Source: a bacterium (lineage in GTDB: Bacteria; Desulfobacterota; Binatia; DP-6). From it: a stretch of 64,000 bases of DNA. Location: NCBI GenBank assembly GCA_026129405.1, contig JAHCID010000002.1, positions 1-64,000 of the forward strand, read 5' to 3'. A model generated the notes under the pieces. That model saw only the letters and a program-made list of their open reading frames with translations, ran no database searches and was not told the origin of the DNA. The translations under genes and the position numbers were made by a program. Below, in pieces: positions 52,560 to 60,383 of this stretch. The first letter of the stretch is position 1, and each line of letters opens with the position of its first letter.

Positions 52560-53489
52560 CTAGGCTGCGAGCTGCCCGAGCACGCGCTCGAGGTCGTCGG
52601 CGCCGTAACGCGTCCGCAGCAGCGCGATGGCTTCGGCGAGTACGGGGCCGAGGTCCGGATCCTGCGTGTCGAGCAGGGTGCCCCGCAGGAGATCGAGATG
52701 GCGCTCCTCGATGTCGATCCCGTTCGCGCGCGCGTAGATCACGATGGCGAGCCGTACCGACTGGTTCCCGGGGTCGATCAGCGCGGAGATGGTCTCGGCG
52801 ATCGTCCTGAGGGTGGTCATGGCGTAGAGGGCTCGCATGGTGTGAACGAGGAGACCCGGCGGGTGGTCCAGCCGCCCGTCGCGGAGATCGCCGAGCAGCG
52901 TCGGCACGGCGGGCAGGAGGAGGCCGAGGTCCCGTCTCACCGCGAGGCGGAGCACCCGGGGGAGCTTCCACAGATCGGGAACGTCGCGCAGCAGCGCCAG
53001 GGGAATCTTCGGGACGGTGTCGACGACGATGGCCGTGGTTTCGCCCAGGTCGCCGAAGAACTCCCCGCTGGTCAGGAGACGGACGATACGCGGCACTTCC
53101 TCGGGGCGGATCGGGATCCCGGCGCGCTCCGCTCCCGCCGACAGCAGCCGTCCGAGCAGCTCGGCGTCGACGCCCTGGCGATCGATCCCGGTGCGCTCGA
53201 CCAGGATCGCGCGTAGGATCTCCTCGATGCGCTCCGGGTCGAGGCCCACCGCCCGCACCCGCGGGTGCTGCGCCGCGCCCTCGGCGAGCGTGCGTAGGAA
53301 GACCGACCCGTCCCCCTCCCCGGCGCCGGCAGGCCTCGTGCCGAGCGCGGCCAGCGAGAGCGCGCCGGGGGAGCTCGTCGCGCGCAGCAAGCCGACGAGC
53401 CGCTGCACCTGCCGCGGCTCGAGCTGCCCCGCCAACGCGCCCTCCACGTGACGTGCAGCGTTCGTCCATGCGTCTTCGAACTCGTTCAT
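52560..53489 (-). CDS. Unknown helical protein upstream of lipase
   Basis: 309 aa, no signal peptide and no strong membrane helix, rich in Leu/Arg/Glu and predicted mostly helical. I recognise no family. The gene has a strong AGGAGGAG 6 nt before ATG 53489 and ends 12 bp before the lipase start, so the two are cotranscribed. It has no resemblance to the classic lipase foldase (Lif), which has an N-terminal membrane anchor, but a chaperone or regulatory role toward the lipase is possible. Confidence 0.65.
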   Translation of the reverse strand: MNEFEDAWTNAARHVEGALAGQLEPRQVQRLVGLLRATSSPGALSLAALGTRPAGAGEGDGSVFLRTLAEGAAQHPRVRAVGLDPERIEEILRAILVERTGIDRQGVDAELLGRLLSAGAERAGIPIRPEEVPRIVRLLTSGEFFGDLGETTAIVVDTVPKIPLALLRDVPDLWKLPRVLRLAVRRDLGLLLPAVPTLLGDLRDGRLDHPPGLLVHTMRALYAMTTLRTIAETISALIDPGNQSVRLAIVIYARANGIDIEERHLDLLRGTLLDTQDPDLGPVLAEAIALLRTRYGADDLERVLGQLAA

Positions 53490-53769
53490 CGCGGCTCCTC
53501 CTCGCGTGGGGCGGTCCGGCTCCGTGCCCGGTCGCCGCCGGGGGCCAGCAAGATGCATGCTGAGCGCCGCACGCCCGCGGCTCGTGCGGCCGCGCGCGGG
53601 GTGCGTCGCATTCGGGAGACGCGATGTCCGCCCGACTGGACGCCGGCGCGTGGTTCGGCCACGGCACGTCGCGCGACGCGACATGGCCGCGAGATTGCTT
53701 CCAGGGTGTGGACCCCGTGCTGGTGCCGCGCGACGTCGCGGCGACGCCGGCGCGCGGCGGAAGCGCGGG

Positions 53770-55770
53770 TCAGCTCCCCACCGCCGGCCGCACGTCCGCC
53801 GGTCGTCGCACGCGATTGTAGACCGCTTTGTACCGCTCCCAGAACCCGCGGTGCTTCTTCTTGTTCTTGAGGTCGTTGAACGGGTAGCGCGCGCCCGGAA
53901 GCTGCCGCAGGGCGTAGGTCAGCACGAAGTCGAGCGGGAAGATCAGCAGCGTCGTCACGGGGTTCAGCAGCATCGGGAGGTACAGCAGGAAGGACAGGAG
54001 CTTCGTGCGGAAGAAGGGGCAGCTGTTGGTGACCGGGATCATCGCCCAGTAGCCGAAGAGCATCTGGCCGACGACGGCCGCCGCCAGCACCCAGCCGCCG
54101 ATCCAGCCGTGGAGGAACAGCGAGGTGAAGACCGCGAGCGTCAGCAGCTGATAGCCCAGGTAGGTGACGCCCAGCTGCCAGACCAGCTTGAAGCCGTCGT
54201 GCTGTGTGAAGACGTGGTCGACGAAGTCGGCGCACCCGTCGATCGCATAGCGGCCGGTCTGCCGGAACTTGTCCGGGTTGTTCGGGTAGCTGAGATACTT
54301 CGCGACGTCGCGGAGGCTTCGGCAGTCGGCGAGGCGCAGCTCGATGCCGAGCTCCCGCGCGACCTCGTCGGTGTAGAAGCCGTAGTAGGTGAGGTGATCG
54401 CGCGGACCCGGCGCGGTGGTGACGAAGTACTTCCGGTCGTAGCGCGCGATCTTCTCGTCGAGGCGTGCGGCCATGTCGGCGCGGAACGGGTCGTCGGTGA
54501 TCAGCCGGTGGATGAGCAGCGACTGCATCTCGGTGATGCTGGAGAGGCCGCCCGTGAGCGGCCGCGTGTAGCCGAGCAGGTAGACGTTCTCGAGGACGCG
54601 CGGGATCACGCCGAGATGGTTCTCGCGGTACACGTACTCGTAGTCGACGACCCGTCCGTCCCGCTCGTGGGTGATCCGCGGAAGCCGCGGCACCTCGGCG
54701 TCGCCTTTGATCAGGTGGTCGTAGTGGACGATCGTCCCGTCGCATTCGATGGTCTTGCGCGTCTCGTCGACCGTGGTGTCGTCCTTGCTCCAGAGCTTCA
54801 CCAGGCCCTCGGACACGAAGAAGGGGAGGTCGTTCAGCAGGAAGCCCTGCGTGATCCGCTCGGGCAGCTCCTCGGCGAACTTCCGCGCATACGTGTCGAT
54901 CGGCCAGTACTTGATCGCGATGATGCCGTTCGGGACGTGGGCCTTCGGCGGTCGGTCGGCCCGGATCACGCGCCGCGTGTCCGCGAAGGGCACGTGGAAG
55001 TTCTCCGGGGTGAAGAGGCGTCCCAGCACGTGCTGGACCCCCCGCACGAGGGCCATGATCGCGGCGACCGGCTTGAAGTTCGGGACGACCTTGTACATCG
55101 GCACGAAGTTGAAGTTGATCACCGCGCCGTAGAGGCGGGGGAAGCTCCGTGCCATCTGATGCGCCTCGAGCTGGTCGAGGCTGTAGGTCTGCTCCCCCAT
55201 GAAGAGCAGCTTGTCGAGGGCCAGGAAGCCGTTCTGGAGGCAGATGATCGTGTTGTCGCCCGTCACCAGCTTCGAGATCATGAGGTTGGCGGAGTCTCCG
55301 ATCGTGTCGAAGACGACGGTCTGGTCGCGGATGCTGCAGTCGAACGTGGTGAGCGACTCGACCACGCGGCGACGATACGCGGTCGAGATCACGACGTGCT
55401 TGGCTTCGAAGCGCTCGCCGCTCGCCGTGTGGACGATGCTGCGGCCGCGCGTGTTCTCGATCAGCGTGACCCGGTCGGCGACGATGCGATCCTGGTACTG
55501 GCGATAGTACCGGAGATGCATGTCGTAGAACTCGCGCGCGGTCGGATAGCGGTCCTCGCCGAAGCTCTCGACCAGGTCGAAGGTGTAGAAGCTCGTGTAG
55601 TACGAGCTGACGAGGTCGAAATCGAGCCCCGTCGAGCGGGTGAGCGACGCCCAGATCGAGCCGTCCTTCTCCGAGACGATCGTGTAGCGCACCCCGGAGC
55701 GGTCGAGCTCGCGCAGGAGCGGGATGGCGGAGAAACCGAATCCCACGAGGAGGACGTCCGTCTCCTTCAT
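53770..55770 (-). CDS. FAD-dependent monooxygenase-like protein with C-terminal membrane segments
   Basis: 666 aa. The N-terminal FAD motif is VLLVGFGFSAIPLLREL (residues 6-22). The layout to about 470 resembles flavin-containing monooxygenases (STAYRRRV segment; VFDTIGDSANLMISKLV near 175 as the second nucleotide-binding element; ENVYLLGYTRPLTGGLSSI near 405). Residues 540-625 hold two or three hydrophobic helices (LTLAVFTSLFLHGWIGGWVL; FLLYLPMLLNPVTTLLIFPL), and a basic tail follows. It is thus a membrane-tethered flavoenzyme. GAGGG precedes ATG 55770. Substrate unknown. Confidence 0.78.
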   Translation of the reverse strand: MKETDVLLVGFGFSAIPLLRELDRSGVRYTIVSEKDGSIWASLTRSTGLDFDLVSSYYTSFYTFDLVESFGEDRYPTAREFYDMHLRYYRQYQDRIVADRVTLIENTRGRSIVHTASGERFEAKHVVISTAYRRRVVESLTTFDCSIRDQTVVFDTIGDSANLMISKLVTGDNTIICLQNGFLALDKLLFMGEQTYSLDQLEAHQMARSFPRLYGAVINFNFVPMYKVVPNFKPVAAIMALVRGVQHVLGRLFTPENFHVPFADTRRVIRADRPPKAHVPNGIIAIKYWPIDTYARKFAEELPERITQGFLLNDLPFFVSEGLVKLWSKDDTTVDETRKTIECDGTIVHYDHLIKGDAEVPRLPRITHERDGRVVDYEYVYRENHLGVIPRVLENVYLLGYTRPLTGGLSSITEMQSLLIHRLITDDPFRADMAARLDEKIARYDRKYFVTTAPGPRDHLTYYGFYTDEVARELGIELRLADCRSLRDVAKYLSYPNNPDKFRQTGRYAIDGCADFVDHVFTQHDGFKLVWQLGVTYLGYQLLTLAVFTSLFLHGWIGGWVLAAAVVGQMLFGYWAMIPVTNSCPFFRTKLLSFLLYLPMLLNPVTTLLIFPLDFVLTYALRQLPGARYPFNDLKNKKKHRGFWERYKAVYNRVRRPADVRPAVGS

Positions 55771-55841
55771 CGATCACCCTCCGAGCTCGAGGCGGGAACG
55801 AGCCGGTCGATATCCACCCGCGAACGCGGTCACGGTTGCCG

Positions 55842-56834
55842 TCACTCCCGCAGGGCCGGCATCACCTCGCGTGCGAACCGGCGCACGGCGGCCTCGTCCG
55901 CCATCTGGAAGACGAGCTCGCGCAGGTTCCACGCGTCCCGGCGACGCCGGAGCTCCGCCACCAGCTCGTCGGGGGTGCCGACGAGCGACAGGGGCGCGCG
56001 GGCCGCCGCCTCCGGGGAGACGCCCAGCCCTGCGGCCAGGCTTTCGCGCATCGTGCGTGACGCCGCCGGCGTGTCGGCGAGGAGCATGGTGAAGGCGAAG
56101 TTGCTGATCTCGATCGCCTGCGGATCGCGGCCGTTGCGCGCCGCCTCGGCCCGCACGAAGTCGATCGCGGCGTGGGTGGCGTCGTCGTCGAGGGCGGCCA
56201 CGCTCGCCATCGAGATGTGGCCGCGGTGACCGACCGCGGGGACGACGTTCAGCACGTCGGCGTGGCGCGCGGCGATGCGCAGCAGCCCCTTGCCGCCGCC
56301 GCCGAGAACGATCCGCGGGTGCGGCTTCTGGACCGTCTTCGGGACGAGGTCGGCCCCCTCGAAGTGGAAGAACTCGCCGTGGTGCGTGAAGGGCTCGTCC
56401 TGCCAGAGCCCGCGGATGCAGGTGAGCGACTCGTCGAGCATGCGCAGCCGCTCGCCGATCGGGGGGAACGGGATGCCGGTCATGCGGAACTCGGTCTCCG
56501 TCCAGCCCGATCCGAGGCCGGCGAGCGCTCGGCCGCCGGAGACGTGGTCGAGCGTGGCGAGGCTTTGGGCCGTCACCGCCGGGTGGCGGAGCAGGTTGCA
56601 GAGCACGAGGTGCCCGATGCGCACCCGGCGCGTGGCCCCGGCGGCGATGACCGCCAGCGCCATCGCGTCGAACGCTGGGCCCGGCACCCGCTGGCGCTCC
56701 GGCCCCTCGTAGACGAGGTGGTCCGGGAAGTAGACGACGTCGTACCCGAGCTCCTCGACGAGCTGGGCCTGATCGCGGAGCCGCGCGACGTCGTCGAGGC
56801 CGATACCGAGCTGGATGCCGAATCGCATGCGCAA
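55842..56834 (-). CDS. LLM class F420-dependent oxidoreductase
   Basis: 330-aa luciferase-like enzyme: FGIQLGIGLDDVARLRDQAQ at the start, DVVYFPDHLVYEGPE near 32, LDHVSGGRALAGLGSGWTE near 94 and RIVLGGGGKGLLRIAARHADVLN near 175. The fold and motifs match the F420-dependent subgroup (TIGR03621/03560-like style). The start is 56834 (MRMRFG) or 56828. It precedes the flavin monooxygenase gene by 71 bp on the same strand. Confidence 0.88.
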   Translation of the reverse strand: MRMRFGIQLGIGLDDVARLRDQAQLVEELGYDVVYFPDHLVYEGPERQRVPGPAFDAMALAVIAAGATRRVRIGHLVLCNLLRHPAVTAQSLATLDHVSGGRALAGLGSGWTETEFRMTGIPFPPIGERLRMLDESLTCIRGLWQDEPFTHHGEFFHFEGADLVPKTVQKPHPRIVLGGGGKGLLRIAARHADVLNVVPAVGHRGHISMASVAALDDDATHAAIDFVRAEAARNGRDPQAIEISNFAFTMLLADTPAASRTMRESLAAGLGVSPEAAARAPLSLVGTPDELVAELRRRRDAWNLRELVFQMADEAAVRRFAREVMPALRE

Positions 56835-56885
56835 CCCCTAGCATGCCCGATCGGCTCCCGCCGCGTCGCCGACGCACCGCCGCCG

Positions 56886-57404
56886 TCAGGCCGTGCGTGC
56901 GCTCGCGCGCCGCGGGAGCTTCCAGCCCGGTCGCGGAAAGTGACACGTATACCCGCCCGGAAGGCGCAGCAGGTAGTCCTGATGCTCCGGCTCCGCCTCC
57001 CAGAACGGACCGGCCGGACGCACTTCGGTGACGACGGGCCCCGGCCAGAGGCCGGAGGCGTTCACGTCGGCGATCGTATCCTCGGCGACGCGGCGCTGCT
57101 CGTCGGAGGTGTAGTAGATGCCGGAGCGATACGACGTCCCGACGTCGTTGCCCTGCCGATTCACGGTGGTCGGATCGTGGACCTGGAAGAAGAACTCGAG
57201 CAGATCGCGATACGACAGGATCGCCGGATCGAAGACCACTTCGATCGCTTCGGCGTGCGAGCCGTGATGGCGGTACGTCGCGTTCGGAACGTCGCCGCCG
57301 CTGTAGCCGACGCGCGTGGTCACCACGCCCGGCAGCTTCCGGAAGAGGTCCTGCATCCCCCAGAAGCACCCACCCGCGAGGATCGCCGTCTCGGTCGTCG
57401 CCAT
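56886..57404 (-). CDS. msrA: Peptide methionine-S-sulfoxide reductase MsrA
   Basis: 172 aa. The catalytic GCFWG motif is at residues 12-16 (Cys13), followed by [22 protein letters not shown] and [23 protein letters not shown], both diagnostic. It reduces the S-epimer of methionine sulfoxide. The start ATG 57404 has AGGAGG upstream; an earlier in-frame start lacks homology. No resolving cysteine is obvious near the C terminus, where only one Cys (GGYTCHF) is seen. It follows msrB by 32 bp. Confidence 0.96.
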   Translation of the reverse strand: MATTETAILAGGCFWGMQDLFRKLPGVVTTRVGYSGGDVPNATYRHHGSHAEAIEVVFDPAILSYRDLLEFFFQVHDPTTVNRQGNDVGTSYRSGIYYTSDEQRRVAEDTIADVNASGLWPGPVVTEVRPAGPFWEAEPEHQDYLLRLPGGYTCHFPRPGWKLPRRASARTA

Positions 57405-57436
57405 CTCAGCCCTCCTGCGGGACGGTCGCGATGCCG

Positions 57437-57922
57437 TCACCGGCGCCATGCCGCGCCCTCCGGGACGCCGCGGCCCAGCGCGTCGGGCAACGGCTCGCCG
57501 GCGGGCGTGAATCCCAGCGACACCGAGTTGATGCAGTAGCGCAGGCCCGTGGGCGGCGGGCCGTCCGGGAACACGTGTCCCTGGTGGCTTCCGCAGCGCG
57601 CGCAGAGGAGCTCCGTGCGCACCATGCCGTGACTCGTGTCGCGCGTCTCTCGCGTGTGCGCCCGGTCGAACGGCGCCGTGAAGCTCGGCCAGCCGGTGCC
57701 GCTCTCGAACTTCTCCCCGCTGAGGAACAGGGGCAGGCCGCAGAGCCGGCAGGTGAAGACGCCCGGGCGCTTCTCGTTCAGGAACGCGCCGCAGAACGGC
57801 GCTTCCGTGCCCTGACCGAGCAGCACGTTCGCTTCATCGGTCGTCAGGTCCCCCTCCAGAAGCTTGCGCTGCTCCGGAGGCGGAGGGGTCAGGTCGAATC
57901 CCGAGTCGGAACGTTCGGCCAT
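57437..57922 (-). CDS. msrB: Peptide methionine-R-sulfoxide reductase MsrB
   Basis: 161 aa. Zinc CxxC pairs CRLCG and [12 protein letters not shown], the substrate motif [13 protein letters not shown] and the catalytic Cys in [11 protein letters not shown] are all present, so it is a zinc-type MsrB that reduces Met-R-sulfoxide. The start at 57922 (MAERSDSG) is chosen; the longer frame runs into the hairpin at 57962. It forms an msrB-msrA operon for oxidative repair. Confidence 0.96.
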   Translation of the reverse strand: MAERSDSGFDLTPPPPEQRKLLEGDLTTDEANVLLGQGTEAPFCGAFLNEKRPGVFTCRLCGLPLFLSGEKFESGTGWPSFTAPFDRAHTRETRDTSHGMVRTELLCARCGSHQGHVFPDGPPPTGLRYCINSVSLGFTPAGEPLPDALGRGVPEGAAWRR

Positions 57923-57961
57923 GCGTGCATCTCGCGGTCGTGAGCTTCGGCTCGGCGGTGG

Positions 57962-58008
57962 CATGACCACGACGAGCATCTTCGTCATCGCTGCTCGTCG
58001 TGGTCATG
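57962..58008 (-). terminator. 17-bp stem hairpin between polyester hydrolase and msrB
   Basis: CATGACCACGACGAGCA (57962-57978) pairs perfectly with 57992-58008 around a 13-nt loop. It lies 35 nt past the stop of the hydrolase gene and 40 nt before the msrB start, so it probably ends transcription of the former. There is no T-run. Confidence 0.65.
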
Positions 58009-58042
58009 TCCATCGTCGGAGGCGCGGGGCGCTCCCGCTCGG

Positions 58043-60124
58043 TCATCTACACTTGATCGTCTTGCCCCCGCCCGTGACGGCGCAGCTCGGCTTCGCGGGC
58101 GGGGTGTTGGGGAAGGCCGCCTCGCCGCACCGGCCCGTCTCCGCAACCGGTGGGTCGAGGACGATGGTCGGCACCAATGGGAGGGCGGTCGGATCGACGG
58201 CGTAGCCGCCGTTCTTGCCCACCACCTTCACCTTGAGCGTTCCCGGCTTGGCCGGGTCGCGCTTGATCTGCACGGTGATGATCCCGTCGACTGCCGGCAC
58301 GACCGTGCCGGCGTTCTTGTAGGTCCACACCGTCGCGCGCGCGTTGACCTTCCAGCCGGCCTTGTCGGCCGGCACGTAGGCGCCTCCCGGGATGGTCACG
58401 TCCACCGGCAGCGCGCCGGTCGCGTCCACGATCAGGAACCGCACGCCGTCGGCGAGCGGATCGATGTCGGCGGTCCCGGGTACGGCGGCGAAGAAGCTCG
58501 TGAAGCTGAGCTTGTCGTCGCCGGCCGGCGGCAGGAGCTTGTCGAGGGTCAAGGCGGATTTCGATCCCACGGTGGGAACCAGATTGGTGCACGGATCGCA
58601 CGCGTCGCCCTGCGCGTCGCCGTCGCCGTCGGCCTGCGTGGGATTCGCGACGTCGACGCAGTTGTCGAGCGCGTCGCACACCGTGTCGCCGTCCGTGTCC
58701 GGTAGCCCCGTATCGGGCGGGCACGCCACGGCCGCCCCGGTGCAGTGCTCGGCGAGGTCGCAGTCGCCGGCGGCGGGCCGGCAGAGGGTGGTGGCGGGCG
58801 CGACGATGTCGTCGGGGCACTGCCCGGAGGAGCCGGTGCAGTGCTCGGCGAGGTCGCAGTCGCCGGCGGCGGGCCGGCAGAGGGTGGTGGCGGGCGCGAC
58901 GGCGTCGTCGGGGCACTGCCCGGAGGAGCCGGTGCAGTGCTCGGCGAGGTCGCAGTCGCCGGCGGCGGGCCGGCACGTCTCGCCCGCGAGGCGGTAGGAG
59001 CACGAGGCCGTGCAGCACGCGCTCGGATCGCCGTTCAGCGCGCCCTCGTCGCACTCCTCGTCGCCGACGACGAGCTCGTCGCCGCACGTGGGCTCGCATG
59101 CCGACGGCGTGCCCGTGCAGGACCAGCCGGCCTCGAGCGTGCAGGTGCTCGAGCAGCCGTCGCCGTCGAGCGTGCCGCCGTCGTCGCAGGCCTCGTCGCC
59201 GGCGACCACGCCGTCACCGCAGGTGGGGACGCTCGGGCAGTCGATGCGGAAGTCGCGGATGGCGTCGCTGGGGCCGGGGTTCGGGCAGAGGAACGGCGCG
59301 TAGCGCGCGTCGTCGTCGACGAAGACCTTCAGCCACACCACCGTGTACATGGCGTGGACCGGGTTCTCGGCGCCGTCGAAGGCGGTGTTCACGGGTTCGC
59401 GGTGGAGCGCGTTGCGAAGCTCGATGTAGGCCTTTTGGGTGGTCCCCGGGATGCTGTCGAAGAACGGGATGGCATAGGTGCCGACGGGCGCGGTGGTGTC
59501 GCCGTCGGAGCCGATGATCAGGGTGGGCGCGGTCACGCCGTTCCAGTTGGTCCAGTTGCTGTTGAAGGGCTGCATCGGGATGACCGCCCGCAGGCCGGAC
59601 GTGATCTTGGCGGCCTCGAGTGAGCCACCGCCGCCCATCGAGTGGCCGGCCACCGCGAGGCGGGCGGGGTCGAGCCGGGCGGTCACCGCACTGGACGTCA
59701 GCAGGTAGGTGCGGGCCGCGAGGATCTGCTGTCCGCGCGACACGGCGTTGTCGAGAGGACCGTTCGTGTTGATGAGGAAGACGACGAACCCGTGCGAGGC
59801 GATGCGCTCGCCCAACCAGGAGTAGTGCGAGCTGTTGGCGAGAAAGCCGGGCGCAAACACCACCGCGCCGTAGGTCCCCTCGCTGGTATCGAGCGGGTAG
59901 TAGATGACCCCGCCGCCGAAGCCGGCGACCGACGAGGGCACCGACACCGATGCCGTCGCGTAGGGGCCGGTCACGAGCAGGCTCCCCACGGTCGGGTCGG
60001 GCCCTTTGGCGTAGTCCGTGTCGGCGCCGGCGCACACCGGTGCGATCAGCGCCAGAACCGCGAGAAGCACCGTCGCGAGCCGACGGGCCCCGAACCGAAC
60101 GGACAGCTCCCTCTCGTTGCACAT
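58043..60124 (-). CDS. Secreted PETase/cutinase-like polyester hydrolase with Cys-rich tail
   Basis: 693 aa. Signal peptide at 1-33 (LATVLLAVLALIAPVCAG). Residues 40-270 match the bacterial cutinase/PET-hydrolase fold: APGFLANSSHYSWLGERIAS, the nucleophile Ser162 in AGHSMGGGGSLEAA, Asp209 in TLIIGSDGDTTAPV and His241 in LRNALHREPV. Residues 301-380 hold CGDGVV..GDE.CD.G repeats (DUF4215 type). Residues 384-465 hold three nearly identical 32-aa repeats, CRPAAGDCDLAEHC with TGSSGQCPDD. A thrombospondin-3/EF-type segment DTDGDTVCDALDNC follows, then a C-terminal beta domain ending IKCR. AAGGGGGG precedes ATG 60124. It probably cleaves polyester or cutin-like esters outside the cell; specificity unknown. 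Confidence 0.85.
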   Translation of the reverse strand: MCNERELSVRFGARRLATVLLAVLALIAPVCAGADTDYAKGPDPTVGSLLVTGPYATASVSVPSSVAGFGGGVIYYPLDTSEGTYGAVVFAPGFLANSSHYSWLGERIASHGFVVFLINTNGPLDNAVSRGQQILAARTYLLTSSAVTARLDPARLAVAGHSMGGGGSLEAAKITSGLRAVIPMQPFNSNWTNWNGVTAPTLIIGSDGDTTAPVGTYAIPFFDSIPGTTQKAYIELRNALHREPVNTAFDGAENPVHAMYTVVWLKVFVDDDARYAPFLCPNPGPSDAIRDFRIDCPSVPTCGDGVVAGDEACDDGGTLDGDGCSSTCTLEAGWSCTGTPSACEPTCGDELVVGDEECDEGALNGDPSACCTASCSYRLAGETCRPAAGDCDLAEHCTGSSGQCPDDAVAPATTLCRPAAGDCDLAEHCTGSSGQCPDDIVAPATTLCRPAAGDCDLAEHCTGAAVACPPDTGLPDTDGDTVCDALDNCVDVANPTQADGDGDAQGDACDPCTNLVPTVGSKSALTLDKLLPPAGDDKLSFTSFFAAVPGTADIDPLADGVRFLIVDATGALPVDVTIPGGAYVPADKAGWKVNARATVWTYKNAGTVVPAVDGIITVQIKRDPAKPGTLKVKVVGKNGGYAVDPTALPLVPTIVLDPPVAETGRCGEAAFPNTPPAKPSCAVTGGGKTIKCR
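58741..58979 (-). repeat. 96-bp tandem repeat within the polyester hydrolase gene
   Basis: Copies start at 58741, 58837 and 58933. The first two differ at only 2 of 96 bases and the third diverges after about 43 bp. Each encodes a 32-aa Cys-rich unit in frame. Confidence 0.85.
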
Positions 60125-60144
60125 CGAAACGCCCCCCTTTTGTT

Positions 60145-60166
60145 GCTCGCGACGCAACTCGCGAGC
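60145..60166. promoter_or_regulatory. Inverted repeat in the 5' leader of the polyester hydrolase
   Basis: GCTCGCGA (60145-60152) and TCGCGAGC (60159-60166) form a perfect 8-bp stem with a 6-nt loop, 20 nt before the ATG at 60124. It may be an operator or mRNA hairpin. The AT-rich segment just upstream (60167-60190) could hold the promoter. Confidence 0.45.
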
Positions 60167-60383
60167 CAATTAAGTAAGTCGACCTATTCCGTCTCCATCG
60201 AGGGGGCACCCGGTCGGTGTCAATGGCGGAATTCCCGTTGTCCACGCAGGACGAAGGATTGTCCGCCGAGAACGAGTGGGAGCGGTCTCGCGCGGGCCGA
60301 ACCCCGAGCCGGGAGGATGACCGGGGCGAGGCGGCCTGGTCGGAACGATTGCCGGCCGCGGGCGCTGCCGGCGTCCGCGTGCG

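Noticed and set aside
52560..53489. Lipase-specific foldase (Lif)
   Set aside because: No N-terminal membrane anchor and no recognisable foldase motif.
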